Shown here: positions 14,001-29,000 of the stretch, in pieces
Layout of the letters: each line of letters opens with the position of its first letter
Position numbering within the stretch: the first letter of the stretch is position 1
Assembly (NCBI GenBank): GCA_900708905.1
Contig: CAADRB010000097.1
Span: 248,001 to 312,000 of the forward strand
DNA from: Hymenolepis diminuta
Taxonomy: Eukaryota; Platyhelminthes; Cestoda; Cyclophyllidea; Hymenolepididae
Length of the DNA: 64,000 nucleotides
Direction of reading: 5' to 3'
Position numbers and translations under genes: made by a program
The notes under the pieces: generated by a model
The model's input: the letters and a program-made list of their open reading frames with translations, nothing else
Told to the model about the DNA's origin: nothing
Databases searched by the model: none

Positions 14001-17000
14001 TATATTGAATATTAGTATCTATGTATTGATTACTCATAATGGATATGGAATCATTTATCCATTAATGTGAATACAAATTCACTACTTAAAGGAGTTGATG
14101 ACTGACGATTCACTTCTGAGTATCTTTACTCTTAGGACGTATTCCTTACGCCCAGTTAACTAAGCACTAAGACTTTTCCTACCAGCATAGTGTTAAGACT
14201 TAAGCTTCGTTCCGTCAGGCCTACTATCGCAACGGCAATTGCTAAAGTATCAAATTTGTAATCAAGTGTTGACTAATTTAGTTACTCTTAGGGTACCGTT
14301 TTTAAAGAATATTAAACCCAAAAAATCTTAATTATTATATATAGTTAAGCTCATAAAGAAGGCAAAAAACCTATTATTATTTTAGCCTAAAAGAGGGCTA
14401 TATTTAGAACAGACCTTAAGGTTTTGCTTTCCACTACGTTCCCAGATGTGCTTCCTCAAACCCCGGATTCCCTGTAACAGAATCTCAAATGAGTGCCGCT
14501 TTTCATGTCAACCTCACCTTCCGCCCTCGACACATCCGTATTGATCGTTTGACGGAGACCCACAGTATTCCCCAGGAAGATCCTATTGAGGAGCCCCTGA
14601 AACTTGTCACAGTGACTGCGGGAGAGTTGCTGACCCTCATGTGCACTGCGGGACCAGCGAATCCTCCTGTTCCACTGCAGTGGAGACAAATTGTTTGCGA
14701 CGATCTTTCCGCTGAAGGAAATCATAGTTCCATCGCAGATTATGGAAATCTTGAATCAGACTCCAGTAAAGCAACCTGTAGTGTTATTAATAACTTTGGT
14801 AAGTTAATGTGATCGATTTGGCCATAAGAGTAGGTTATCGTAATCTAAAACACAGATATCTGGACTGTATATTAACTGTGTCAGAATTGCATAATCTCTA
14901 AAAGATAATCTTTGTGTACACTTTACCTAACTCCATTTTGCTTGTCTTTAGTTGATTTAAAGACCGTTAATCAATAGCCTTCATTCAAAACACTTTCCTT
15001 TTAAGTCAAAATTTTTCTATTACAGTGCATCAGTCTGAGAAGTCTAATTGTACTTTCTAAACTTTATAAAGCCATTTATAGGATCTGTTAAGGCATCATA
15101 TCTAAAGTAAAGCAACTTTAAATGGAAAAGACTCAATAGATTCTAATTATAGTAACCAGAGGCCTTGTAATTATTGTATGAGCTTTTTATTTGAATTTAT
15201 TGGTTCGTAGTGTCAAAGACTTGACATAATAAAACAAAATTTATAAATTTTTTTGATTACCTACCGTTTGCAGTGTTTCCTAGTGTAAACTAGTTCACAA
15301 TGACGTAAACGGTGATTCTAAAATGATAGAAACTTTTATTGCTTATTTATATAGATCACGGATTTTGATCTGTTTGTAATCCTAATAAGGTTTCCCCACT
15401 GTTAAGTAAATTAAACTTACTAAATTCACGGTGTAATGGTGACGTTCCTGTGAGTTGACTCGACACTTTGCTTTAACATTTTTGAAAGTCTCCTTTAGTA
15501 GTATTTTTATAGTTTATTAGTTACATTTATAAAGTTGGATAAAATTTTAACTAAGTTTAGCATTTAAGTCATGAATTTGTAAAGTATTTGATTTAATGTT
15601 GCTCACTTTATTACTATTATGAAAGAGCATAAAATATTATTTTTAACCGGTAGAAAAAACCTACCTTCTAGGAGCAGTAGGATTCTTCAAATAGAGTGAA
15701 ATAACAGTTTTGAGAATAAAATGGAGGTTATCAAAAGAGTCTCATTCCATTCTATTTCAGAGATCTCTAAATCGTTTGATACCTAAAAGGGCAGAATTGG
15801 GTGCATCATGCACCAACCTAAAAGGTTCAAACTTTATTTTCTTGTCTCGAGGTTTCTGAGATATATTTCTTGTCCAAGATGTTTGGAGCTACTTGGCAGG
15901 TAAATTGAATTAAGACGTTTGTCAAGCTATCTTTGTAAATTCGTTTTTTTCCTATGGCCAAAGTTCTAATGGTAGATGTCATTTTAAGACATTTAACTTG
16001 ATAGAATTTCACTCAAAGTAAATGAAAATACGATTAAAAAAAAAAACACCTAGTCTAGAATTTAAGAGTTGAAACTGATGTTTAAGTTTAGCAAACTCAT
16101 TTCATTCAAAAAGCCAACTAGGGATAACTGCAAAACGTAACTGACATCAACCAGAGTGCATGTTATTAGAATCTATCTGGCGTCCACAGCCCATAATAAC
16201 TACCATTACAGCGGTAGATTTATGCTCAAAGTTGGCTCCGTACTTATATCCACCTGATGAGAATTGAGAAATAAGCACCTGTGTGTAGGAGGAGGCTTTT
16301 GCACTTAAACATACAGAAATTGAAATTACTTCTTTAAAGATAAATGTACGGGTTGGCATAATATAATGCATAGATGCATTCAAGCAAATATTTTACTTCG
16401 GCTATGCGCGCAATAGAACTATTGAGGAATATCTTTCTTGGTTCAAAAAACACCTTGCTTAAACCATTAATTTTCGTGAGATGAAGTCATCTCTTTTTTG
16501 TATGTATACGGAGTCAGCGGAAAATGCAAAAATATGTTTGATCACTATGTGGTGGACAGTGTGTGTGTTTACGATCATTGCTTGGCCAATGGGTGCTTTT
16601 TTATCCCTAGCCCAATCTTTCACAATAAATACTGAGTTCAAAAATATAAGGTCTTTAGATTGATAGACAGTGATATTATGTGAAAATTTTTCTGGTTTAG
16701 AGAGCACATTCACTTTGTAATTGATCAGTTAAAATAAGAATGCATGAAAAATTGACTCTGTTATCCTTACTAAAATAAAAATCTTCCAAAGAGTTAATGT
16801 CGACAAATATTTTTACCAAATTTTTGGAGACAGGGTCAAAAATCACTCAAAACCCATTAAGAATAATGGGTGGGTAGAGGGAAGATATCCCAATATAGCT
16901 CACATGGGAAACTAGCATTTTTATCCACTTATTCCATTTCATCACTGGAGGAGTATTGATCTCTGTGACTACTACGCTACCGTAAAGAGACATTAAAGGC

Positions 17001-20000
17001 ATAAAAAGGTCGGAAGAGAGAAAAATAAATAAAATAAAAACGAGGAATGATGAGGACTAAACAAATTATTTGATAGTGCACAAAGGGTTTAGTTGACTGT
17101 CTAGGGTCATTTATTCGTGTGATAGGACGGAAATCGCACACATCACTGCTTTAAACAACAACGAATTTATATTTTGGTTCTAGCCTTTATGATAGTCTCA
17201 AAAAATCTATGTACATTTAATCAGATCCTCGTATTTCGAATGCTAGAACATCCAAAAATTGGCAAATTTTACCATCCCATCTGAAGCACTTATCACAAAG
17301 CCAGCATAGAGATAATCTGATAGCAAAGAGTTAGCATCTATAAAATTGCCGAGTTGTTTAGTGACGGTGTTGAGTCATCATCCAGGCTTAAACGGAGAGA
17401 CCATATTGAATAGATTGTTAAGTAGACCCGATTTGTCATGAACATCATATATGTTCTGGTTGTGGAATATGCATTTTAAGATTGTGTATATATGTGTGAG
17501 GTGTAAAAACATTACAGTAAATAGTCATAATACATTGTTACATAGGTCTTAATCTACCCTCTCAGATTCTCATGATCCGAACAGTATTTCGCCGAAAAGC
17601 ATGATAAATTTAAATAATCTTTGCATCCTTTTTCTAGTTATAGCTTTAAAATGTACTCTTTGAATAGAATATTAGCTTGATGGATATCAAAGTGATGAGG
17701 GGTCCAGCACAGCTCTCCTGGTGCATCAACACTGTAGAAGTGGTTAAATAAACTGTGAATGACACTAGTTCAAGTGAGATGGTTATATATATGTATATAC
17801 TTTGATAACTAGGCTGGTTACAAATGGGGAATTATGAAGTGTTGAAGAAGTTCCAAATGGCCTTCTATCAAATATCTGTAAAAATTACGTGAGTTAGTAA
17901 TTTAAAAATGATATTGTAATGAGTATCATTTTATTGAACTAAGATCAAAAAGGTTTATAGATTTGAGGAGACGGGGACAAATCGCATTAGTGTACGTAAT
18001 GGATGGCTTTTTTATCTTTCTTTCAGGTGATGCAAGAGCTCTTCCTCTAATTCGGTCTCAAATGGTTTCCAGAAGTCAAATCTCTTTGCTCGTTCAGGCA
18101 CATCATCACCAGTGCCGAATTGAATGTTCCACTCTGGGTGCGGAAAGAGTTGACGGTCAAACCAAATGGAGTGCTCAAAGCCCAGACGAGGCCTCAAGGC
18201 TACGAAAGGATATCACCTTGAATGTTCTCTTCAAACCCAACTTCTCGAATGTTCTCAATAAATTGAACTCTTCAACGTCGAAGTATCTCCCACAATTTAT
18301 TACAGTTGAAGGTTAGTCCTCAGTTGATTCTTCATGAAGAAAATATTACGAACAACTGTCAAACCGTTAGCATATTCAAACTTTGATTGGTATGACTTTG
18401 GCTGACATGTCATATTGTCATCTCTTCTATAGTAAAATAAGAACCATCAGTTAAAAACTACGAGAAGATTTAAGGACAGTTTTTCCTGAAGGATAAAACT
18501 TTATAAAACCACTCAATGCGAATCCAAAATATACGAAATAATATCTGCTTATTATATTGAGTGTGGAAGTCGTTCTTCGGCATCACATTTAAATTCTCAT
18601 AAACATAAAATCTCAAAATGAGTATGTTTCCCAATCGTGTGGACGTTTTAGTGAATAAAGTATCTGAATATGTCATCTTTAAAAAAATTATACGGTGAAT
18701 GCTTTTGTTTAAGTCTCACTGGATTCCTCGGCCTTTCAATCCGCCAATCATAAATGGGCGATTTTTTCATTTTCGCATTTACTCTGTTCTCCTAATGGAA
18801 ATGGTCTATATTTAACGTTCCACTTATGAAGGGAGGATATTCTTGTTTTATATTGTATACTATCTGGTCAATCAAATTCCCTATCAAATGATTGATTATG
18901 GCTCTGAATGGGTATAAAGTATCAAGATTTGATTTGAAAATTATGTGGGGAACAATAAAACTACATCCCTTACAAGTTCACGTTGAGTGGTCATAGTTTA
19001 CTGTCTGCATTTATCCATTAGCTATAATTTAATTGAGATAATAGCAATGAGGTCTAGAAAGTTTATTGTTATCGTCAGGGCAACCACTAAACATACCTGT
19101 AAGGGACTGAGTCAAGTGCACTATGAATCCTGTAATTCATTTCCCGAGTTAGAGGATTTTACTAATTTATTTTTGCTTCCCGGTGCAGGAATAAAACGTT
19201 TTGCAACCCCTTCAACATGAGGTGACGTCCAAATAACAGGCAGTGAAAATTCATGAAAAGGGAGTACGTTCACAGTTTGAGAGAAGATCGTAGATTGGGT
19301 ATTAGAAGTATGAGTCAGAGAATCAGAAGAAGCGTACTTCATCTGAGCTTCGGAATTATCATGCCAACTGTTGTTTCAATAAGAAAAAACCAATAATTCC
19401 ATAATCGATTTTGGGATGACTAAACTAGTAAGCGCGGATGGCGACGATCGATCGATAACGCTGAGGATTAATACAGATACTTAATATCAGTAGTCCATAT
19501 AAAAACAATGCGGGGTTCATAAGGTAAGGGGTTGCATAGATATAGATTATGAAAAATTAATCCTAGAACATTAATTCAGAGAAACTCCAGTTTTCGGTTA
19601 AGGCGCTTACATCAATAAACCCAATGCATTTACCTTTACATTATCAATAAATAAGTAGGTTTAATTTTCTTATGTAGAGAAATAAATGTTTTTCTTTGCC
19701 GTATATCTATTTTCTAGCATGTTCAAGAGAAATGCTTTTCCTCGGAATTAACAAAGACCTTTCGATCATTTTAAGCCATATCATCTCAGATGTATAAATA
19801 GTTTGAATCTCGCATCTATTTGCAACGCATTTTATTTGTAACATTCCGAAAATTCTTATGGGAATTCATGCATTTATTCATTCAAATACGATATATTAAC
19901 ATACTTCATGTTTTCCATTATTCCCAAGAGTTAAATATATATTTTCCCTCCCCTCTCTATCTCTCCATCTATCCGCAATTCAACCAAGCGGATTTTATTA

Positions 20001-23000
20001 AAATATGGAGGATAATCATAGTAGTAAACGGAGAGGGAGAGTAATTTTACCGCGATGGCTCATGAGTTTATATCCACAGGTTTTTTCAGCCACCACCATC
20101 ACCTTGCAAATTTGCAATTGTGGAGATGATATCGCAGTTTCGTGCACGAATTGAACTAATTACCGCGATTAATTAGCAGTTATTATGTGCTAATATTTGC
20201 AGATTTGCGGTTTATCGAGTCTGCAATCCACCATATACTCTCCTGCTCTCTATCTATGCAAAAAGATTAAAGGCAGCGAAAGTTCGGTGGGCAGACAACG
20301 CATAGAGATAAGCGAGGAGGGAGAACTGTGATGAATGAATTATGGACATTCTCGCATATACAGAGAGATAGAGAACAGGAAAGGAGGGCAATTAAAAGTT
20401 ATCTTCGTCAACAAATAGAATGAGGGTGACTCTCACACACAAAAATACAAATGTCAAATGTGCGATTTATCAAAATTTACGAGTGAGATAGGACAGGGCA
20501 TTTGTGAGTTAAATTGGGAGTGATTTGGTCAAAAATAGTGTCAATGGTTTTGCAGGAAATACATGTGTCAAAAAATCTAAGGTAAACAACGGAGAGTCTG
20601 ATCTTTATCCCCTTTTACTAATACGGTTGCCTTTGATGATTTTGCCAGAATAACAGTCTCAAACCGGAAATTTTTTAACTGCATTACTGTCTGTTAACCT
20701 ACTATCCTACATTTGATCAACCGTTATCTTAATTCACAATTCTCGGTGTGTAACGTGTTTAACTCGAACGTTTAGGCACAGTTTCAAATTTCTCATTGGT
20801 GTTTTCTCTCTAAAGAAAAATATTGTCACCGTATCTATCTTTCCTATCAGATGGTAGTTAATTTCTTACCTAGATTTTTTCTTGGAATAACCTGATAATC
20901 TATCGATTGGACAATTTCTCGTCGTTAAAACCTGATCAGATAATACCTGGAATTCAATTTCAACTTTGAAAATTCTCTTTTTAGGTGCAAATCTGGACCT
21001 GGATCTAACTCCGATCAGCAATCCTCCCATCACTTCAGCAAAGTGGTACCACGGAAAGTTTGATCCTCAAAATCTCGGACCATGGACTGAAATTACAGAG
21101 AGAGTTTCGATCGAAGTAGGTGCACCGGCTAGATTGCGTCTTCTGAGAGTTGGAGTTGAACATATGGGTAGCTACAAAATCACTGGAATTAACTCAATCG
21201 GCAGTACTGACTTTGTCTTCTTCCTTAATGTAACTCGTAAGTTTTCACTTCAATAGCATATGAAACCTACCTGTGGAACACTGCAAATTTGCTCTCCAGC
21301 TTACAATACTAACGGTACAAAACCATACTAAACTATTACTCTCCCCAACTTTAGCAAATTTAGTCTAATTTGATAGATGGAAGACAGAGAATCTGGGAGA
21401 ATATTTGTTTCCGAAAATAACAAATGGTAGAGACGTCAGTCTCGTAATTAAGACAATGAAAGTGAAGCATAATAAAGCTCAGTATGGGAGAAAGAAAAAT
21501 AAAAAATTGATAAGCAAATGAAGATAATAGACAGATTCATAAATTTTAAATTGTGCTACTAAATCTATCCCTATTCTTCCTTTTAAAATTTTTTAAATAA
21601 AATTACTTGCAAATTTGCTAAATCAAATAAAATTTTTTCCCTGTAAACGAAGTTATAAGCCAATTTATCAAATTAAATTCCACTTTCTAGATATATGAAA
21701 AGCCGAACTTCATTCAACAGACTGTTTAAATTCGCGAGAGGTACTTTGATTTCATTAAGGGGGCTAAATTAGTCCCTCAAGCGCATGCTTCGACGAAAAA
21801 ATGGAGCTAAGTAGTTAAAGTCGGTGTGCTGTAGCTTGTTGAACGAAACGACATAGGCAATTTGTCCTTCATTTATTAAAAAAGTAGCCCAATCTAGGTT
21901 TCGACTTTAAGTCTATAAATTTCTGTAATTGTGACAGTAAAAAGAAGATGAGGACATGTTTCTTTAGATCTCTCAACCATGAGAAAAACATTTACTGACG
22001 AAATGGTTAAGATGAAAGGAAAATCGATCAGTTTTTTGGATCCTTCTAAATTTCTTAGGGATTTCAGAAAAATAATCCGTTTTCATGTGCGCAGGGAATG
22101 CTTGGGTAAAGCTGAGCAAAGGGACTTTGGTGGATACAGTCAGATTTACTTAGCACAATGAGTTAGAATATTCGATGCGTTTCCATCTCAGCCGCTATTT
22201 TCCTAGGATCCATTAAATATTTAAATACGTCTTTTATTTCAAATAACCAAGGATATCGTTTTAAGCAAGACGGAAGCAGTTTTTAGCTCTTCAAAGTTCC
22301 CATTCGCTTGGTAAAATCTCTGGAAAATAGGTCAAAATGTTCAAAGTGTTCTTAGATGTTTATGATCAAGAAAACTGCAAAATTAGCAATCCGATAATTC
22401 CTCAAAGTTACCTTACATCCTGTTAATTCTTTGGAAAGATTACTTTACTATAATTATTTACTTAAAATTGAAAGACCTGATGATCAAACGTAGATTTGAT
22501 TAACAAGGGACTATGAAAATTTGTAACTATGTGACTAGGACGAGGATATATGCAGCTGCCAATGTTGCATTTATTGAGTTTGGGTAAAATTCGAAGATTG
22601 TGGTAAAATAATGAACTCTGTTGAGCTCCGATAATGATTAGTCCTGTTGGTTTTTAAGGTGCTGGTTTGAGTATTTCAGGACCTCAAATCCAACAGGCGT
22701 TGAGTTTCGAAAGTTACTATGCTAAATATTGTGCCGAAGGTCAAATTTTCAAAAATGAAGTTTAAAATTCATGCATATTTTTATTAACAGGTATTTCTCG
22801 AAGAATTTCTAATTTGAATAAAGCATACACCTGGAACCGTGGTAGATGATGAGATTTGGTGACAACACCTATCTCATTTTTGTTGTTAAATAAAATTTAG
22901 ACTATTTGAGCTAAAATTAAAAACGATTCAAATTTTTGTGGGGTCTAAACACATCGGATTGTGACATTCACCAGTCAGTGGGTTTACTGATACTTTAAAA

Positions 23001-26000
23001 TTAAGTTCAATAATTAAATTATTTGAAATCTTCTATTCCATTTCTTTGAACTTGGATTACATAAAGATTAGTAGCAGACGAATTCTCACGAATTGTTATT
23101 TAAGAACCCGAATGCAGTTCTGACATTAGCTACCCCTTATTAAAGCATTGATAATAAATAATAATTACGGCAATTATGCAACTTTAGTAGTATACTTGAA
23201 AAAATGTAAAAGGAAAGAACTTTGTATACATATTTATTTTCAATTAAATTTGAGAGAAATATAAAGTAGAGATATTCCTTGAACTATAGCTCATAGGAAT
23301 AGAAGAAGAATTTTTGCCATGAGATGACGAAATGATAAGCTTCTCTCTCGAACAGCAGTATTCTCTCTTCTCACACGAAGTAAAAATTTACGGTGTTGAG
23401 AATTTCTCATAAGCCAACCCAAAGGGAGTGGGTGAGATTTTCTCTTCCACCAGGTAGACAGAAAAGCAAAACAACCAAACTCGAGTGGGAGACCACAAAT
23501 ATAGCTTGAGTCAGTTATTTTAGTTTTAGTAAAGATTACATGTGAGCCAGGGAAAGACGAGTGAGTTAATCTGTTCGGAAGTTAATTTGGGGTATTAAAT
23601 GACGAAAACATTTTCATAGGAGTCCCTTCCGCTTTCTTTACGTTGTGAGTCACCTGTTATTGGCTATCATTAAATTTAAATTTTAGAAATAGTAGTAGAG
23701 TCTTAAGGTTTTTCTCTCCTTTCCTGAATTTGCAAAAAATATTCTGTTGAATTACTCACTATGAAAATTGTTCTGTATAGTATCTGTAAAAGATAACAAA
23801 GTTTTGGGATGGAGTTTTCACACGTCCGTCCCAATATCAAATTTTAATTTTCGGCAATCTCCAAATTATTAATTCGAAGTTTCCTTTGAATCCATTAAGG
23901 CAAGTATTGACACGCTTGACTCGAAGAGAAAAGCTTTCCTGAGACCGCTCTTATGAGAAACTTGTATTCTACTATCCTTCTAGTTGGCAAGAATTAATTC
24001 TTGCTGTTAGACATCCAAGTAACTAGAATTGCACCGATGTAATTCGGTCTCCTGATCTCTAACTTATCAAATGTGCACGTTGACCACTACCTCACTTCCA
24101 GCTACTTTCATTTTGAAGGCGAAAGATAAAAAACTATTAATTCGGGAATTTTTTATCTTATTATCTGCCTGTTATGCAAAATTTTGTAACTATATTAGCC
24201 CATATTCTGATCATAATGCTGAAAAAGTTTTGCATATACCGATTATATAAATAAGCACGAGATAAAAGCATAAATTATTCAAATTTGTCTGTTATTTTAC
24301 TAATAAATTTAAAATTCATGAGGAACGATGGAACATTAAATCAAAGAATGAACCAAAAACGAATTAGAAGCAGCCAGTCGACGACGACATTGGTAGTCGA
24401 AACCAGTGAAGTGGTTTCAGACTACATTTTCTTCATTCGTTCGTTTTTATCATTTTAAAATTTCCCTTCCAAAATTGCATAATTGTGCTCTTTTAAATTT
24501 TTATTGTTTCTCCTGGTGTTTATTTGAACGCAAGTTGTCTATGTTTTACATTTGAATTGCTTCACGATGTTTCTGAAAGTACTGCAATCTCCATTTTTGA
24601 ACAAATTTTTATATTAATGGGGGTTCTTAAAGTTGACTTTAATAGACTGAACCACCTAAAACATATTTATTCCTCTTTACATTTCACTATTGGAAGTTTC
24701 CACCTAAACGGATCTCCATTTAATTATTGTAGTTCAAGGCAAAACAAAAAATTACAGCCTTTTCATTTTGAGGAAACATCTGAATACAGAGGACGGCAAA
24801 AAATCCGGTAACTTCGAATAGAGGGGGAGGTTCGAGTAAACGTAATGAAAAATGGCTGGTCATCATAAGGGACATATTTCATAAGAATTTTGGATTCAAT
24901 AGGTTGTCAACTTTTGACTTACTCAATTTGTACTCTAATGTTCAAGTTTCAAAAAGAGATCTGTTCTCCAGGTTCTTGACCGGAGATGTTAGGTTCTTCA
25001 TGTTAGTGATTTTCAATGTTTATTGAGCAGTGGGTTAAATTGAGTGATTGCTAATGCCCTTCTAGGCAGATTTGTCTCTTTTAGTTGGTTGATGCTCATG
25101 AGAATATCAAAACGTGGCTTTGATTAAATAATTGTATTTATGACGATTTTATTTATGATTTTATGGCACGACTAAAATTAAGGTGGATACATTTATGATA
25201 TTTACTAGTATCAATTGAGTCAGTTATTCATATATAGAAAAATATTTAAGATATTTTCACTACGAAGTGAGAGGGTATTTTGAAAAATTGGAATTTATAC
25301 AGCTGTTATAGATTTTAATTTTTTACCTGCTGGATCGTTTGTCCTAGAGCACCTCACTACTTTGATAGGCTGATTTGAGTGATAATTGTAACAAACATTC
25401 ACGCCGATAGCAATCTGAAATGAATTTATGTGTTGGATTTTGTCACAGGCCGTTCTTAGCATATTTTCATTCCCTTTTCAACGTTATTTTATGTGACAAT
25501 GAAGGTAAAATTACACGATTTAAACGTTAATTGATTTTACAAGTTCCCCAGCTATCGCTTTTTGAACTCTTTTCTGTTCTACCTATGGCTTATCTCCTAT
25601 TACATCACCTTTCAACTTTCCACAGCTTTTAGTTCATCTATTATACCCATACTGTTTTGATTTACACCCTAAGAAACTGATGTATTTACACCAAAGATCC
25701 TGTTCCTTCGTTAGCAGTGATATTCTTGGAAGTCTGGAAGGATCATAGCTTTGAATATTCCTCCATCCTAGGCGGCAGTCCCTCTATAATAAATTGCTTT
25801 ACTTTTGAAATATTCTGCACACCGAAGTGGGTAGAATGACCGGCAAACGAGTTAAACCTTTATAGTAAATTTTTTTCTCAGATAAAATCACAAAATATTT
25901 AATGAGCATTCCTGAGTTATTGCACGCCATTAGACAAAGTCCAAGCAAAGCTTGCAGTCTTTAGAAAGACATAAATGTTAATTGTTGTTGCTATGAAAAA

Positions 26001-29000
26001 CGCTGTTTAAACGTTTCAATATTAGCAAAACCACTTTATTTTAATAAATACACATCCCCTGCACATTCCTTACTCTTCAACTCTCCTTCAACATATTACT
26101 ATCTAGACGCCTGTAGATATTTTAAATGTCAAATTTGGTTAAATTTAAAGAGCTTGCTTTAAATTATTATAATAAATGAGAATTGCATACAATTTCCAGG
26201 AATTCATGTTTCTCCTTAATTTAACAGCAATTCAAAATACCCTTTGCTGGAATTTTGTCTAATTTCGTCCGCTCTTTGCTATTATATACTTCTTTATCTC
26301 CAATTTTCAGAAGAACATTAGAATATACAGCAAAACTGGAAATTAATTGGTCAAGATCGATGAACAGGGTAAAAATAAAAATGGATGGAAAATGAAGAAT
26401 GGATCTGGATCTTTGTTTAATTAATGGTCATTTCGGTTTGGAAAGAATATTGTCAGTTGCAGAAGCTTTCAGATACTGACCCACAAAAGATAGAAAGCAC
26501 CGTCCTCTAGCACGTAATTATGTAGTGTTAACGCTTAATATTTGATCATCACAGAGATTCTCGAAGAATATTTCGGTGCAGAAACCGTGGCCGTTGAGCA
26601 AAATTATGATATTCAAGTTATTCCCCAGATAAAATAACTTTATAGTGCGCTCTGTAAACGAAACGTAAAAGTAGAATTATTTCATTTCGTTTAGATGCGC
26701 CAAGATTGATAGGCGAACCTCTGGTCAATGCCACCACCAAAGGTAAGGAAGCTGAACTTCTCTGTCGAGTGAAGGCCAATCCCCCCCCTAAGGCCAGTTC
26801 TGTCTATTGGCGTCGCGTGACCGATGAGACACCTATGACTGAGATTACTGCTTCCATAATCACTGGAGAAGCTGATGGGTCACCATCAGACCTCAGACGC
26901 GCTGAAAAAGCATCGATTGCTGGTCTTAGATGTAATCAGGTATGTTTATTTTACCTTTAAGTTTTGTTAACTAAAACTCAAGAATAAAAATTGATGAACA
27001 TATCCTATTTCAGGAATTCTTGAGCGGAAGAACAAAGTACTACGTGAAATGCTTTACTCCTGAACCATATCATCTCGTGAGTACACTCTACATAACTGAT
27101 GTTGATCCTAGCGACGTTGGCCGATACGAATGCTTTGTTGACAACGGAATCGGATCTCCGGTGGTTCGGTTGATCGATCTTATCTACCCATGTGAGTCAT
27201 TGTTCCTCTAATTTGATGTTGTATTAACCTGAAACGGAAAAATAGATTAAGTTACTACTGTTTAAGATAACTCAATCGATATGATGTCACATTAGCTCTT
27301 GATTTTCTCTTAAAAAAGCTTTCCTATTTCAATCTTCCTGTATGAGAAGAATCCGGAAAACAAGTACTCCATAGGGAGCAGCTTTTTCATGCTTAAACAA
27401 GGGAAGACAAATTGATGATGGTAATCTATCTATTCTTGCCCAAGATTGTTTTTTATCCTGCCTGATTTTCCGCTTTGGTAAATGGGAAAAATTTTGGACC
27501 TGAGTCCAGGCTATTTAGCGTGACTTGTTTAGAGTCTAATAATGCGTTTTATGCGCGGAAAAATGACGATAAAGTTGACATTGTTTAATTAAGAATTTGA
27601 GGCTGTGGGAGCCTGTGATTATTTAAGTGAATTAATAATGTGAAATTTGTCTTGCAGTCGCTCCGAAAGTTCTAGAAATACCAAGATGGTCGAGAGCTGC
27701 TCCTCCATATGATCTTTCAGAAACGGGGTTCTCAAATCGATCGCATCATATGATGTCCCCTTCAGCTTCGGTGCCTCCAACTGCTGTGGTTTGTATCATT
27801 GCCGCGGAACCAATACCCACCGTAACCTGGTTCCGAGAGCCTGCAAATCTCACTCTTGTGGAGGGAGGACAGTTCAAATCGTCTGTTACACGTCTTCATG
27901 CTGGACGATATCGCGCTTTGCTTACTATTGAATTCGTGAGACAGGTCGACTATGGAAGCTATTACTGTCAGGTAATATCTTAGGATACATCCGTCAAATT
28001 CATTTACCTTCGAGGAGTCTTTCTGTTAGATGTCTTTTTTCGATTCTCTAAATAGTACAAATAAAAAGGGAAAGTAGTTTTATAATACGGATTGCTTAGT
28101 GCTTGAGGATCAACATACTATTTCACAAATCAAATCATTAATTAATTATTTGATTGTTATTTGTGTTTAATTATCGCCGTGAGAGAACATGAGAAGAGCA
28201 AATCTGACTAGGGCTTTTATTTTAAATTTGAACTATGCAAAAGCATTTGCCTTCAGATTCTTAAAGTTCTCGGATTCCACCACAGAGTTTGTGGCCTTGC
28301 GTTCTGCTTGAGAGTTCCCAAAGATCTTTTAATTGTTTTGTAATGATCCTCAAACACCTTTACACTCGAATATCTATTTCTGAACTTCATAGTTGTATTA
28401 AACAGTTGAATGTGTCGAAACTTTTATTTTGAACAACTTCTTAAACAACTTCTTGTTGCATCTTTTACATGCAACAATGACTACTATAGGATCATAAAAT
28501 TAAGAAAATATTACTTTTACTTCCTACTTAAACCTTATTCAAGAGACACCGAAGAGTGTCTTACGTATCATCTTTTGATATAAGTCTCATTAGAAGTAGG
28601 ACTTTATAAGTGGGTGGAGAAACGAAGTAATCAAACACGTCTTCATATTCATTTCTGCCTTCTCTTTCACCCTTTACTGTTCTTCTCTCATTTATTTTAT
28701 TATTAATAGACCGTTTTTTATTCTTCATATTAGGTTTATAATTATTTTATAGTAAAACTTTATATGAACAAAGTCTTAATCAAAACTTAAAGCAAATAAA
28801 AATGATAATAAACCTAAGTTTAATTATGCATTATTTTTGTAATCAACTTTTGTAAAAGTGCATTGACGAGTTTTTTAAACCAAGAATGTCCAAAACATGC
28901 TAATTTTATTCTTTATTTTATAAGTTCTCTCACTAATAATAATATTACCATTCATTTAAACTTCTCAGCTAATTCGACTCCAAAAATTATACAGTGTCTT

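Noticed and set aside
14481..14798. Shorter version of exon e starting at the AG before 14481
   Set aside because: It would join exon c in phase but leaves Ig domain 3 without its F-strand cysteine. Using exon d and the acceptor at 14445 restores a full Ig domain and avoids the in-frame TAA.
17690..17735. A hammerhead ribozyme, suggested by GTGATGAGGGGTCC and known ribozyme-bearing SINEs in flatworms
   Set aside because: The CTGATGA core is not exact and no properly spaced GAAA follows to complete the catalytic core; other CTGATGA sites (near 30660 and 57843) also lack it.
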